A stretch of 64,000 nucleotides of DNA from Streptomyces sp. PTY087I2 (GCF_001687325.1 NZ_LZRD01000026.1:62001-126000), one strand, 5' to 3'. Positions 51,041 through 60,868 are shown, counted from the first letter of the stretch. A program made the numbers and translations. Notes: generated from the sequence alone by a model not told the origin.

Positions 51041-53118
51041 GCGGGGCGCTCCTCGCTCTGCGCCTGGATCGCCGTGATCGCCACCGTGTTGACGATGTCC
51101 TGGACGAGCGCGCCGCGCGAGAGGTCGTTGACGGGCTTGCGCAGCCCCTGGAGCACCGGGCCGACCGCCACCGCGCCGGCCGAGCGCTGCACGGCCTTGT
51201 AGGTGTTGTTGCCGGTGTTCAGGTCCGGGAAGATCAGCACGGTCGCCTGGCCGGCCACCTCGGAGTCCGGCAGCTTCGTCGCCGCGACGGACGGCTCGAC
51301 CGCCGCGTCGTACTGGATCGGCCCCTCCACCCGCAGCTCGGGCCGCTCCGCCCGCACCCGCTCGGTCGCCTCCCGTACCTTGTCCACGTCCGCGCCGGAG
51401 CCCGAGGTCCCGGTGGAGTACGACAGCATCGCCACGCGCGGCTCCACGCCGAAGCGGGCCGCCGTCACCGCCGACTGCACCGCGATGTCCGCGAGCTGCT
51501 CGGCGTTCGGGTCCGGATTGACCGCGCAGTCGCCGTACACGAGGACCTTGTCGGCCAGGCACATGAAGAAGACGGACGACACGATCGAGGCGTCCGGCTT
51601 CGTCTTGATGATCTCGAACGCCGGGCGGATCGTGGCCGCTGTGGAGTGCACCGACCCGGACACCATCCCGTCGGCCAGCCCCTCCTGCACCATCAGCGTG
51701 CCGAAGTAGTTCACGTCCACCACCACGTCGTACGCCAGCTCCACCGTCACCCCGCGGTGCGCGCGCAGCTGCGCGTACCGCTCGGCGAAGGTCTGCCGCA
51801 GCTCCGAGGTCTGCGGGTCGATCAGCTGGGTCTCCGCCAGGTCGATGCCGAGGTCGGCGGCCTTCTTGCGGATCACGTCCACATCGCCGAGGAGCGTGAG
51901 GTCGCAGACGTCCCGGCGCAGCAGCACATCGGCGGCGCGCAGCACCCGCTCCTCGGTGCCCTCCGGCAGCACCACGCGCTTGCGGTCGGAGCGGGCCTGC
52001 TCCAGCAGCTCGTGCTCGAACATCATCGGCGTGACCCGGGCGCTGCGGGCCACCGAGATCCGGTCGAGCAGCGCCGCGGTGTCCACATGACGCTCGAACA
52101 GACCGAGGGCGGTCTCCGCCTTGCGCGGGGTCGCCGCGTTCAACTTGCCTTCGAGGGTGAAGAGTTCGGCGGCGGTGGGGAAGGATCCGCCGGCCACCGA
52201 CACGACCGGGGTCCCCGGTGCGAGCCGGGCGGCCAGCGTGAGTATCTCCTCGCCGGGCCGCTCGTCCAGCGTCAGCAGCACGCCCGCGATGGGCGGGGTG
52301 CCCGCGCTGTGCGCGGCCAGCGAGCCCACCACCAGGTCCGCGCGGTCCCCGGGGGTGACCACCATGCAGCCGGGCGTCAGCGCGTTCAGCAGGTTCGGCA
52401 GCATCGCCCCGCCGAAGACGAAGTCCAGCGCGTCGCGCGCGAGACCCGAGTCGTCGCCGAGCAGCACCGTGCCGCCCAGCGCCGCGGTGATCTGGGCGAC
52501 GGTCGGCGCCGAGAGCGCCGGATCGTCCGGCAGGACGGAGACGGGGACCGGCAGCCGGGCCGCCAGCCGCTCCTCTATCGCCGCGCGGTCCTCGGCGGCG
52601 ACCCGGTTCACCACCATGGCCAGTACGTCGCAGCCGAGGCCCGCGTAGGCGCGGTAGGCGTTACGGGTCTCGGCCCGCACGGACTCCGCCGCCTGCCCCT
52701 TGCCGCCGACCACCGCGATCACGGAGGCCCCGAACTCGTTGGCCAGCCGGGCGTTCAGCGCCAGCTCGTCGGGGAGCTGGGTGGCCGCGAAGTCGCTGCC
52801 CAGGACGAGGACCGCCTCGTACTCCCTGGCCACCCGGTGGAACCGCTCGACGAGCCGCGAGACCAGCTCGCCGGTGCCCTTCTCCGCCTGCACGGCGGAG
52901 GCCTCGTGGTAGTCCAGGCCGTAGACGGTGGCCGGGCTCTGGGAGAGCCGGTAGCGGGCCCGCAGCAGCTCGTAGAGCCGGTCGGGCCCGTCGTGGACCA
53001 GCGGGCGGAAGACCCCGACCCGGTCCACCTGACGCGTCAGAAGCTCCATGACTCCCAGCTCGACGACCTGCCGGCCGTCCCCCCGCTCGATCCCGGTCAC
53101 GTACACGCTCCGCGCCAC
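51037..53118 (-). CDS. pta: Phosphate acetyltransferase
   Basis: This enzyme exchanges acetyl-CoA and phosphate for acetyl phosphate and CoA. The long form has 693 residues from a GTG at 53118, selected because GGGAG lies seven bases before it; in-frame ATGs at 53136 and 53226 are possible. An N-terminal P-loop-like and DRTGG-type regulatory region of about 360 residues precedes the catalytic domain, which shows RKRVVLPEGTEERVLRAAD, MLSYSTGTSGSGADVDKV and a closing FPDLNTGNNTYKAVQ. ackA follows with a 4-base overlap. The 327-base gap to pfkA (53119-53445) carries both divergent promoters and no other gene. Confidence 0.96.
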   Translation of the reverse strand: MARSVYVTGIERGDGRQVVELGVMELLTRQVDRVGVFRPLVHDGPDRLYELLRARYRLSQSPATVYGLDYHEASAVQAEKGTGELVSRLVERFHRVAREYEAVLVLGSDFAATQLPDELALNARLANEFGASVIAVVGGKGQAAESVRAETRNAYRAYAGLGCDVLAMVVNRVAAEDRAAIEERLAARLPVPVSVLPDDPALSAPTVAQITAALGGTVLLGDDSGLARDALDFVFGGAMLPNLLNALTPGCMVVTPGDRADLVVGSLAAHSAGTPPIAGVLLTLDERPGEEILTLAARLAPGTPVVSVAGGSFPTAAELFTLEGKLNAATPRKAETALGLFERHVDTAALLDRISVARSARVTPMMFEHELLEQARSDRKRVVLPEGTEERVLRAADVLLRRDVCDLTLLGDVDVIRKKAADLGIDLAETQLIDPQTSELRQTFAERYAQLRAHRGVTVELAYDVVVDVNYFGTLMVQEGLADGMVSGSVHSTAATIRPAFEIIKTKPDASIVSSVFFMCLADKVLVYGDCAVNPDPNAEQLADIAVQSAVTAARFGVEPRVAMLSYSTGTSGSGADVDKVREATERVRAERPELRVEGPIQYDAAVEPSVAATKLPDSEVAGQATVLIFPDLNTGNNTYKAVQRSAGAVAVGPVLQGLRKPVNDLSRGALVQDIVNTVAITAIQAQSEERPA

Positions 53119-53445
53119 GCGTGCTCTCCCGTCCATGTTCGGTGCCGCGACCCGCGGGGCGTCCGGACGTGCGGTGCTGCCCCCGTGCCCGCCCGGTGTT
53201 CCGCCGGGTGCGGCATTGGCCTGCATTGCCTCTTGACGATACCTGTGGGGGCCGCTATATCGCCCGCCGGAGGTTCCGGGGGGCGCGGGACCTCCGGATT
53301 CCCCTGCCCGGGAGCGGCCCGCCCGGCCCGGCCGAAAGCGCGGGGTCCGTGCCGGGCGTGGGACAATCGTCGCGGTTCAGGGCAGGGAGGTCGCGGCAGG
53401 CGCCCTCCTGGAAAAGCGCGACTAGCGAGCAGGAGACATACCTCG

Positions 53446-54471
53446 ATGCGCATCGGCATTCTCACCGCGGGCGGCGACTGCCCCGGCCTGAACGCAGTGA
53501 TCCGGTCGGTCGTCCACCGGGCCGTCGTCGGCCACGGCGACGAGGTCATCGGCTTCGAGGACGGCTTCAAGGGGCTGCTCGACGGCCACTTCCGCCCCCT
53601 CGACCTCAACGCGGTCAGCGGCATCCTCGCCCGCGGCGGCACCATCCTCGGCTCGGCCCGCCTGGAGCGCGACCGGCTGCGCGAGGCCGCCGAGAACTGC
53701 GAGGAGCTGGCCCGCCGTTACGGCATCGACGCGCTCATCCCGATCGGCGGCGAGGGCACGCTCACCGCGGCCCGCATGCTCGCCGACGCCGGGATGCCGG
53801 TCGTCGGCGTCCCGAAGACCATCGACAACGACATCTCCTCCACCGACCGCACGTTCGGGTTCGACACGGCGGTGGGCGTCGCGACCGAGGCCATAGACCG
53901 TCTGAAGACCACCGCCGAGTCCCACCAGCGCGTGATGGTCGTCGAGGTCATGGGCCGGCACGCCGGCTGGATCGCGCTGGAGTCCGGAATGGCCGGCGGC
54001 GCCCACGGCATCTGCCTGCCCGAGCGGCCCTTCCAGGTCGACGACCTGGTCAAGATGGTCGAGGAACGGTTCGCGCGCGGCAAGAAGTTCGCCGTCATCT
54101 GCGTCGCCGAGGGCGCGCACCCGGCCGAGGGCTCCATGCCGTACGCCAAGGGCGAGATCGACCAGTACGGCCACGAGCGCTTCCAGGGCATCGGCAACCG
54201 CCTCGCCATCGAGCTGGAGACCCGGCTCGGCAAGGAGGCCCGGCCGGTCATTCTCGGCCATGTCCAGCGTGGCGGCACGCCGACCGCGTACGACCGGGTG
54301 CTCGCCACCCGCTTCGGCTGGCACGCCGTGGAGGCCGTGCACCGGGGCGAGTTCGGCCGGATGACCGCCCTGCGCGGGACCGACATCGCCATGGTCCCGC
54401 TCGCCGAGGCCGTCACCCAGCTGAAGCGGGTGCCCACCGACCGGATGGACGAGGCCGAGTCGGTCTTCTAG
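53446..54471 (+). CDS. pfkA: 6-phosphofructokinase
   Basis: This enzyme phosphorylates fructose 6-phosphate, the committing step of glycolysis. It has 341 residues, with GGDCPGLNAVIR at 9-20, GGEGT at 101-105 and PKTIDNDI at 123-130. Gly104 with Lys124 is the pattern of the ATP-dependent actinobacterial group; pyrophosphate-dependent relatives carry Asp104. The catalytic base region is TIDNDISSTDRTFGFDTA, and EVMGRHAGWIAL binds substrate. The AGGAG site lies ten bases before the ATG. It is divergent from pta. Confidence 0.97.
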   Translation: MRIGILTAGGDCPGLNAVIRSVVHRAVVGHGDEVIGFEDGFKGLLDGHFRPLDLNAVSGILARGGTILGSARLERDRLREAAENCEELARRYGIDALIPIGGEGTLTAARMLADAGMPVVGVPKTIDNDISSTDRTFGFDTAVGVATEAIDRLKTTAESHQRVMVVEVMGRHAGWIALESGMAGGAHGICLPERPFQVDDLVKMVEERFARGKKFAVICVAEGAHPAEGSMPYAKGEIDQYGHERFQGIGNRLAIELETRLGKEARPVILGHVQRGGTPTAYDRVLATRFGWHAVEAVHRGEFGRMTALRGTDIAMVPLAEAVTQLKRVPTDRMDEAESVF

Positions 54472-54488
54472 GCCCCGGTCGCTTCGAA

Positions 54489-54518
54489 CCGCACGGGCCG
54501 CACGGGCGGCCCGTGCGG
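54489..54518. terminator. Terminator between pfkA and the XRE gene
   Basis: Perfect 13-base arms CCGCACGGGCCGC (54489-54501) and complement (54506-54518) with an ACGG loop lie between converging genes. Confidence 0.88.
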
Positions 54519-54520
54519 AG

Positions 54521-55225
54521 TCATACCCCGGCGGTCCGCCAGAACTGCTCCACCACCCGGGCCAGGAACGCCCGGCCCGCGTCGCCCGTCGACCCGGAAC
54601 GCTCCTGGCCGGTGCTGCTCCAGCTCAGCGTCGAGACCATCAGGGCCTGGTAGTCGGTGTGCAGTTGCTCCAGCACGTCCTGGATCAGCGCCCGGTCCAG
54701 CGGCACGATCTTGGCCACCGGCCGGACGTACGCCTGCCAGCGTGTGGTGACCGCGCTGCCCAGCAGCTCCGCCAGCTCCCCGTCGCGGCCCGTCGCCGTC
54801 AGGAACTGCGCCGCCGTCAGACCCAGCGCCCGGCACAGCGCCGCCGACTGCTTCTCGTTGCCCCGCCAGCGCCCCGACTCCTCCATCCGCAGATACGAGG
54901 CGCCGGTCATCCCCAGCTGCCGGGCCAGCTCGTCCACGGTCAGGTCCCGGGTCAGCCGGTGCTCGCGCAGGGTGGCCGCGGCGGCCAGCAGCTCTCCGGG
55001 CGCACACCACAGGACGCCGGCGAGGGCGGTCAGCTCGCGCTCCCCGGGGGTCGCGATGCCGCGCTCCCAGGCGACGACCGTCTCTGCGCTGATCCGGAGT
55101 CCGTACTGGGCGGCGAGCCCGTAGGCGACATGGCCGGGAGCCATCCCCAGTGCCTCGCGGAGACGGCGCGCGGCGGGGGCGTTGAAGGGCGGGGTGGGGT
55201 GCACGGGCCCACCGTAGAAGTCCAT
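54521..55225 (-). CDS. XRE-type helix-turn-helix regulator
   Basis: This DNA-binding protein of 234 residues starts MDFYGGPVHPTPPFNAPAAR at 55225. It appears to contain two HTH units: LREALGMAPGHVAYGLAAQY...ETVVAWERG in the first 65 residues, and LTVDELARQLGMTGASYLRM further on, each followed by a recognition helix. The C-terminal about 100 residues are helical and unassigned. Similar tandem-HTH proteins in Streptomyces are regulators of unknown target. It converges with pfkA and has its promoter in the 181-base gap up to 55406. Confidence 0.88.
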   Translation of the reverse strand: MDFYGGPVHPTPPFNAPAARRLREALGMAPGHVAYGLAAQYGLRISAETVVAWERGIATPGERELTALAGVLWCAPGELLAAAATLREHRLTRDLTVDELARQLGMTGASYLRMEESGRWRGNEKQSAALCRALGLTAAQFLTATGRDGELAELLGSAVTTRWQAYVRPVAKIVPLDRALIQDVLEQLHTDYQALMVSTLSWSSTGQERSGSTGDAGRAFLARVVEQFWRTAGV

Positions 55226-55406
55226 TTCCGCCCTGGCTACGGTACGTTCCGCACAGAACACGCTTCGTAGGAACCTCCAGCCGGGAACCGGGCGGGCGGT
55301 ACGGGAAACCCGCCCCACCAGCGCTTTCTTTTCCGGTCCCGTTCATGCCCTTCAGGCCCGCGAAACCGACCGGAAAGCGCTTGTCGACCCGGAACGTCCC
55401 GACCGG

Positions 55407-56081
55407 TCAGCGCCCCGCGGCCAGCCAGCTGTAGTGCAACTCCGGTCGGCCGACCTGCCCATAATGCGGACGCCTCGCGGCGCTGCCGACGGTCACCAGA
55501 TGCTCCAGATAGCGCCGGGCCGTGATCCGGGAGATGCCCAGACGCTCCCCGGCGGCGGCCGCCGTCACCCCTTCCGGCGACTCCTTCAGTACCCGGGTCA
55601 CCCCTTCCAGCGTCGGTCCGCTGAGCCCCTTGGGCAGCGCGGCCGGATGCGCGACCCGCAGCGCGCCCAGCGCCCGGTCCACCTCCTCCTGGCCGCTCGC
55701 CTCCCCGGCGACGCCCCGGAACTCCGCGTACCGCACCAGCCGGTCCCGCAGCGTGGGGTACGTGAACGGCTTCAGCACGTACTGCACGACGCCGAGCGAC
55801 ACCCCCTCCCGCACCACCGCCAGATCCCGGGCCGAGGTCACCGCGATCACATCGGCCCCGTGGCCGGCGGCGCGCAGCGAGCGCAGCAGCCCGAGCCCGT
55901 GCCCGTCGGGCAGATAGAGATCGAGCAGCAGCAGATCCACCGGGGTCCGCTCCAGCGCGCGCACCGCCGCCGCCCGGGTGTGCGCCACCGCGGTCACGGT
56001 GAAACCCTCCACCCGCTCCACGTACATCTGGTGGGCGTCGGCGGCCACCGGATCGTCCTCCACCACCAGCACTCTGATCAC
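55407..56081 (-). CDS. CitB/DcuR-type response regulator
   Basis: This two-component regulator of 224 residues has the acceptor Asp54 in LLLLDLYLPDG, the acidic pair at 8-10 (VEDD) and the conserved Lys in YVLKPFTYP. The C-terminal HTH (AAAAGERLGISRITARRYLE) is of the CitB/DctR type. It overlaps the sensor kinase gene by four bases. By family and by the neighbouring dctA-type transporter on the other strand, it most likely controls uptake of C4-dicarboxylates or citrate. Confidence 0.94.
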   Translation of the reverse strand: MIRVLVVEDDPVAADAHQMYVERVEGFTVTAVAHTRAAAVRALERTPVDLLLLDLYLPDGHGLGLLRSLRAAGHGADVIAVTSARDLAVVREGVSLGVVQYVLKPFTYPTLRDRLVRYAEFRGVAGEASGQEEVDRALGALRVAHPAALPKGLSGPTLEGVTRVLKESPEGVTAAAAGERLGISRITARRYLEHLVTVGSAARRPHYGQVGRPELHYSWLAAGR

Positions 56082-57778
56082 GCCGTGACCTCCTGCGCCC
56101 GGGCCCCCGCCGCCGACTCGGCCGTACGCTCCCCGAGCGGCAGCCGTACGGTGAACCGCGCGCCGCCGTCCGGACCCGCGTCCAGCTCCACCGTGCCCCC
56201 GTTGCGGTGCGCCGCCTGCCGCACCAGCGCCAGGCCGAGACCGCGCCCCGCCCCGTGCGTCGACCAGCCCCGCCGGAACACCTCGTCCGCCGCCTCCGGG
56301 CCGATGCCCGCCCCCGTGTCCGCGACCCGCAGCAGCAGCTCCCGCTCGTCCGCGAGCGCGGTGACCGTCACCCGGGCCCGCCCCGCCGGGCCCCCGGCCG
56401 TCCGGGGCGCGGGCACCGCCGCCCCGGACTCCGCCGCGTCCTCGGAACCCTCCGACGCGGCGTCCACCGCGTTGTCGATCAGATTGCCCAGGATCGTCAC
56501 CAGATCCCGCTGGGCCAGCGACGGCGGCAGCGCCCCGTCGTCGATCAGGCTGTCCTCCGCGAGCACCAGCTCCACGCCCCGCTCGTTGGCCTGGGCGGCC
56601 TTGCCGAGCAGCAGCGCGGCCAGCACCGGCTCCTCCACCGCCCCCACCACCCGGTCGGTCAGCACCTGGGCCAGCTCCAGCTCCGCCGTCGCGAAGTCCA
56701 CCGCCTCCGCCACCCGGCCCAGCTCGATCAGCGACACCACGGTGTGCAGCCGGTTCGCCGCCTCGTGCGCCTGGGAACGCAGCGCCTGCGTGAAACCGCG
56801 CTCGGAGTCCAGTTCCCCGGTCAGCGCCTGGAGCTCGGTGTGGTCCCGCAGGGTCACCACCGTGCCCCGCTGCTCACCGCCCACCACCGGACGGGTGTTG
56901 ACCACGATCACCCGGTCCGCCGTCAGGTGCAGCTCGTCCACCCGCGACTCCGACGCCAGCAGCGCCCCGGTCAGCGGTGCGGGCAGCGCCAGCTCGGCGA
57001 CCGTACGGCCGACCGCCTCCGTGTCCGGCTCCAGGCCCAGCAGCTCCCGCCCCGCGTCGTTGATCAGCGCGATCCGCCGCTGCCCGTCCAGCATCAGCAG
57101 CCCCTCGCGCACCGCGTGCAGCGTGGCCTGGTGGTAGTCGTGCAGCCGGCTCAGCTCGGCCGCGTTCATCCCGTGCGTGTGCCGCCGCAGCCGGGCGTTG
57201 ATCACGTACGTGCCGAACCCGCCGAGCGCCAGCGCCCCGCCCGCCGCCAGCGCGAGGGCGCCGAGCTGCTCCCGTACCTGCGAGGAGACCCGGTCCACGG
57301 TGATGCCCGCGCTGACCAGGCCGACGATCTTCCCGTCGTCGCGGATCGGGGTGACCACCCGTATCGAGGGGCCCAGCGTGCCGGTGTACGTCTCGGTGAA
57401 GGTCTGCCCGCGCAGGGCCTTCGCCGTGTTGCCGAGGAAGGTGTCCCCGATCTGGGCGGTGTCCGGATGCGTCCAGCGCACCCGCTCGGTGTCCATGATC
57501 GTGACGAAGGCGATCCCGGTGTCCTCGCGCACCCGCTCCGCGTACGGCTGGAGTACGGCGGACGGGTCCGGGGTACGGATGGCCTCCCGTACGGAAGGGG
57601 AATCGGCCACGGCGAGGGCCGCCACCCGCACCTGGCGGGCCGCCGTCTCCTCGGCCTGCGCGCTGCCGGAGACGTACGCGAACACGGCGCACCCGGCCAC
57701 CACGGCGGCGATGAGCACGACCTGCATGGCGAAGAGCTGGCCCGCCAGGCTGCGCGGGAGGGTACGGGGGAGACGCAT
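56078..57778 (-). CDS. CitA/DcuS-type sensor histidine kinase
   Basis: This membrane sensor of 566 residues starts MRLPRTLPRSLAGQLFAMQV at 57778. Helices at about 15-38 and 178-200 flank an external PAS-like domain with the ligand pocket phrase RVVTPIRDDGKIVGLVSAGI. A cytoplasmic PAS (LHAVREGLLMLDGQRRIALI) follows. The phospho-acceptor region is SQAHEAANRLHTVVSLIELG, and the ATPase has NLIDNAVDAA and GAGRGLGLALVRQAA. The extra Ala/Pro-rich loop in the ATPase domain (about 462-478) is unusual. It is coupled to its regulator and divergent from the dicarboxylate transporter 171 bases away. Confidence 0.94.
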   Translation of the reverse strand: MRLPRTLPRSLAGQLFAMQVVLIAAVVAGCAVFAYVSGSAQAEETAARQVRVAALAVADSPSVREAIRTPDPSAVLQPYAERVREDTGIAFVTIMDTERVRWTHPDTAQIGDTFLGNTAKALRGQTFTETYTGTLGPSIRVVTPIRDDGKIVGLVSAGITVDRVSSQVREQLGALALAAGGALALGGFGTYVINARLRRHTHGMNAAELSRLHDYHQATLHAVREGLLMLDGQRRIALINDAGRELLGLEPDTEAVGRTVAELALPAPLTGALLASESRVDELHLTADRVIVVNTRPVVGGEQRGTVVTLRDHTELQALTGELDSERGFTQALRSQAHEAANRLHTVVSLIELGRVAEAVDFATAELELAQVLTDRVVGAVEEPVLAALLLGKAAQANERGVELVLAEDSLIDDGALPPSLAQRDLVTILGNLIDNAVDAASEGSEDAAESGAAVPAPRTAGGPAGRARVTVTALADERELLLRVADTGAGIGPEAADEVFRRGWSTHGAGRGLGLALVRQAAHRNGGTVELDAGPDGGARFTVRLPLGERTAESAAGARAQEVTA

Positions 57779-57949
57779 ACCCCACAGTCTGCCTCGCCCG
57801 GCCGGAGGCTCCCAGAGCTCTCCCGGTTGGCCGGAAAGCGACTGTGAACGATATGAACGCAAGGGTGACCGGGGTCACAGGCCGGTGGATAGTCACCGAA
57901 GCCCCCAGGGACGGGGGCGCACGATGTGACCGAGCCGAGGAGCCCCACC

Positions 57950-59317
57950 ATGGCTGTGGCAGCCAAACAACGGGACCGCACCCACTACCTGTACATCGCC
58001 GTGATCGCCGCCGTGGCGCTCGGCATCCTGGTGGGCTTCGCGGCCCCCGGGGTGGCCGTCGAGCTGAAGCCCATCGGCGCCGGCTTCGTGAACCTGATCA
58101 AGATGATGATCTCGCCGATCATCTTCTGTACGATCGTCCTGGGCGTCGGCTCGGTCCGCAAGGCCGCCAAGGTCGGCGCGGTCGGCGGTCTGGCGCTCGG
58201 CTACTTCCTGGTCATGTCGACCGTGGCCCTCGCCATCGGCCTGCTCGTCGGCAACATCCTGGAGCCCGGCTCCACCCTCCACATCACCGAGCAGGCGCGG
58301 GCCGCCGGCGAGGCGCAGGCGTCGGGCGCGAGCGAGTCCACCGTGGACTTCCTGCTCGGCATCATCCCGACCACGATCGTCTCCGCCTTCACCGCGGGCG
58401 AGGTCCTCCAGACCCTGCTCGTCGCGCTCCTCGCGGGCTTCGCGCTCCAGGCGATGGGCAGGACCGGTGAGCCGATCCTCCGCGGCATCACCCACATCCA
58501 GCGCCTCGTCTTCCGCATCCTCGCCATGATCATGTGGGCCGCCCCGGTCGGCGCGTTCGGTGCGATCGCCGCGGTGGTCGGCGAGACCGGCCTCGACGCC
58601 CTGAAGTCGCTGGCGATCATCATGATCGGCTTCTACGTCACCTGCGCCCTGTTCGTCTTCGTGGTGCTGGGCGCGCTGCTGCGCCTGATCACCGGCGTGA
58701 ACCTGTTCTCGCTGCTGAAGTACCTGGGCCGCGAGTTCCTGCTGATCCTCTCCACCTCCTCCTCCGAGTCGGCGCTGCCGCGGCTGATCGCGAAGATGGA
58801 GCACCTGGGCGTCAGCAAGCCCGTCGTCGGCATCACCGTGCCGACCGGCTACTCCTTCAACCTCGACGGCACCGCGATCTACCTCACGATGTCCTCGCTG
58901 TTCATCGCCAACGCGATGGGGGACCCGCTGAGCGCGGGCGAGCAGATCTCGCTGCTGGTCTTCATGGTCATCGCCTCGAAGGGTGCGGCCGGTGTGACCG
59001 GCGCGGGCCTGGCGACCCTGGCCGGCGGCCTCCAGTCGCACCGCCCCGAACTCGTCGACGGCGTCGGCCTGATCGTCGGCATCGACCGCTTCATGAGCGA
59101 GGCCCGCGCCCTGACCAACTTCGCGGGCAACGCGGTCGCCACGGTGCTGGTCGGCCACTGGACCAAGGAGATCGACAAGGACCGGGTGAACGAGGTGCTG
59201 GCCGGCCGGATCCCGTTCGACGAGAAGACCCTCGTGGACGACCACGCCCCGTCCGGCGGCGCCGAGGAGGTCCCCGAGCAGCGGGACGGCGCGGCCGAGC
59301 AGCCCGCGAAGGTCTGA
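57950..59317 (+). CDS. dctA: C4-dicarboxylate transporter DctA-type
   Basis: This sodium- or proton-coupled symporter of 455 residues is in the glutamate/dicarboxylate family. Eight hydrophobic segments and two re-entrant loops are expected; the signature serine loop LSTSSSESALPRLI and the helix-8 motif TGYSFNLDGTAIYLTM are present. The ATG at 57950 with GAGGAG eight bases upstream is better than the GTG at 57926. The acidic tail is about 35 residues. It is divergent from a CitA/CitB-type two-component system, which probably turns it on when succinate, malate or fumarate is present. Confidence 0.95.
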   Translation: MAVAAKQRDRTHYLYIAVIAAVALGILVGFAAPGVAVELKPIGAGFVNLIKMMISPIIFCTIVLGVGSVRKAAKVGAVGGLALGYFLVMSTVALAIGLLVGNILEPGSTLHITEQARAAGEAQASGASESTVDFLLGIIPTTIVSAFTAGEVLQTLLVALLAGFALQAMGRTGEPILRGITHIQRLVFRILAMIMWAAPVGAFGAIAAVVGETGLDALKSLAIIMIGFYVTCALFVFVVLGALLRLITGVNLFSLLKYLGREFLLILSTSSSESALPRLIAKMEHLGVSKPVVGITVPTGYSFNLDGTAIYLTMSSLFIANAMGDPLSAGEQISLLVFMVIASKGAAGVTGAGLATLAGGLQSHRPELVDGVGLIVGIDRFMSEARALTNFAGNAVATVLVGHWTKEIDKDRVNEVLAGRIPFDEKTLVDDHAPSGGAEEVPEQRDGAAEQPAKV

Positions 59318-59344
59318 CCCGCACCACCGCCAGGCCCCCCACCC

Positions 59345-59379
59345 AAGGACACCCGTTATCCCCCGGTACGGGTGTTCTT
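59345..59379 (+). terminator. Terminator after dctA
   Basis: Twelve-base arms AAGGACACCCGT (59345-59356) and ACGGGTGTTCTT (59368-59379), one mismatch, lie 28 bases after the stop. The rest of the gap to 59584 contains the 13-base repeat GGCCGGTACCGAT twice (59412 and 59438) and no gene. Confidence 0.75.
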
Positions 59380-59584
59380 GCGTGGGGCCCGGCACCGGAG
59401 CCTGCGTCCACGGCCGGTACCGATACCCCGCTTCCGTGGCCGGTACCGATCCCTTGTGTCCGTGTTCTGTCACGACGGCCACGGCAGGCACAACCCTCCC
59501 CGTCCGGCACCGGTCTTGAGAGGTGAAGGACCGCAGTCAGCCCCCATGCGTCCCACGACAGCGCCCCACGACCGAAGGACTTCC

Positions 59585-60868
59585 ATGCGTATCGCCCCTT
59601 CCCGCAGCCGTACCCTGCGCGGCGGGACCGCCGCCGTGGCCGCCGCAGCGCTGGTGGCGCTGGGCGCCGTACCGGCGCTCGCCGCCGACCCGGAGCCGGA
59701 CCTCGGCGTCGGAACGATCGCGCCGGTCAAGGGAGTTCAGCCCGGGAGCACGTTCTCCACCCCGCTGACCTTCCTCAACAAGGGGACGGCGGAGGTCCCC
59801 GCGGTCTGGGTGACGTACGCCGTGTCGCCGGGCCTCACGGCGGACGAGACGCACAAGAACTGCACGTACTACACCACCCCCTCGTACGACGAGATGCCCG
59901 AGCGCAATGTCGCCTCCTGCCGGATCGAGCAGCCGCTGAAGCCGGGCGTCGTCTACGGCACGGAGAAGCCCGTATCGCTCAAGGCGCTGGACTCCGCGTT
60001 CCGCGACGACCTGCGGGTGACGGTCGGCGTCGACGAACCCGACCCGGGCGACGGCGGCTCCACCGAGCCGGTGCCCGGCACCGGCGACCCGCTCACCCTG
60101 GTCGAGAAGGGCCCGGCCGACGACGCCGACCGCACGGACCACCCCGAGCCGGTCGCCGAGGCCGACGTCACCGCCGCGAACACCGCGGACTTCGCCCTGA
60201 CCGGCGACGAGCAGAAGGGGAAGGTCGGTGAGAAGGTCACCGCGACGGTGAAGTTCACCAACAAGGGCCCCGCCCGCGTCCAGGGAACCCGCGACCAGAG
60301 CGTGACCACCGTCGACATCCGCATCCCCGAGGGCACGTCCGTCGTCAAGCCGCACGGATTCTGCGACGAGGTCACCAAGACCCACTACCGCTGCGGGACC
60401 TCCCAGTCCTGGGTCGACGTGAACGGCGGCGAGAGCTACCCCTTCGTCCTGCGCATCGACAAGGCGGTCGGCCGCACCACCGGCGAGGTCTCCTTCAGCG
60501 GCCAGGAGCGCCCCTTCGACCGCAACGCCGAGAACGACACCGCGCAGATCGTGATCGACACCGGCAAGGAGTCGGACACGGAGGGCTCCTCGGGCTCGAC
60601 CGGTTCCTCGTCCACCGGCGGTACGGGCGGCTCCCCGTCCACCGGAGGCTCCGGCTCCACCGGCTCGACGAGCACCACCGGCGGGACCGGCACCACCGGC
60701 ACGGGCGGCTCGACGACCGCCGGCGCCACCCCGCAGACCGGCGGCAACCTCGCGGCGACCGGCTCGGACTCCACCGTCCCGCTCATCGGCATGGCGGCCG
60801 CGGCGGTGGCGGCGGGCGGCGGCATCCTGTGGGCCGTGCGCCGGCGGTCGGCGGCCCAGGGGAACTGA
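59585..60868 (+). CDS. Cell-wall-anchored surface protein with LAATG sorting signal
   Basis: This exported protein of 427 residues starts MRIAPSRSRTLRGGTAAVAA with a signal peptide ending near ALAADPEP. The body holds two beta-sandwich-like regions (FLNKGTAEVPAVWVTYAVSP and VKFTNKGPARVQGTRDQSV), each with a Cys pair. A Ser/Thr/Gly-rich stretch of about 60 residues spans the wall. The end has LAATG, a hydrophobic helix and RRR, the sorting signal for a class E sortase. A sortase gene is not in the window. It may be a hyphal surface or aerial-growth protein, but the role is unknown. Confidence 0.9.
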   Translation: MRIAPSRSRTLRGGTAAVAAAALVALGAVPALAADPEPDLGVGTIAPVKGVQPGSTFSTPLTFLNKGTAEVPAVWVTYAVSPGLTADETHKNCTYYTTPSYDEMPERNVASCRIEQPLKPGVVYGTEKPVSLKALDSAFRDDLRVTVGVDEPDPGDGGSTEPVPGTGDPLTLVEKGPADDADRTDHPEPVAEADVTAANTADFALTGDEQKGKVGEKVTATVKFTNKGPARVQGTRDQSVTTVDIRIPEGTSVVKPHGFCDEVTKTHYRCGTSQSWVDVNGGESYPFVLRIDKAVGRTTGEVSFSGQERPFDRNAENDTAQIVIDTGKESDTEGSSGSTGSSSTGGTGGSPSTGGSGSTGSTSTTGGTGTTGTGGSTTAGATPQTGGNLAATGSDSTVPLIGMAAAAVAAGGGILWAVRRRSAAQGN

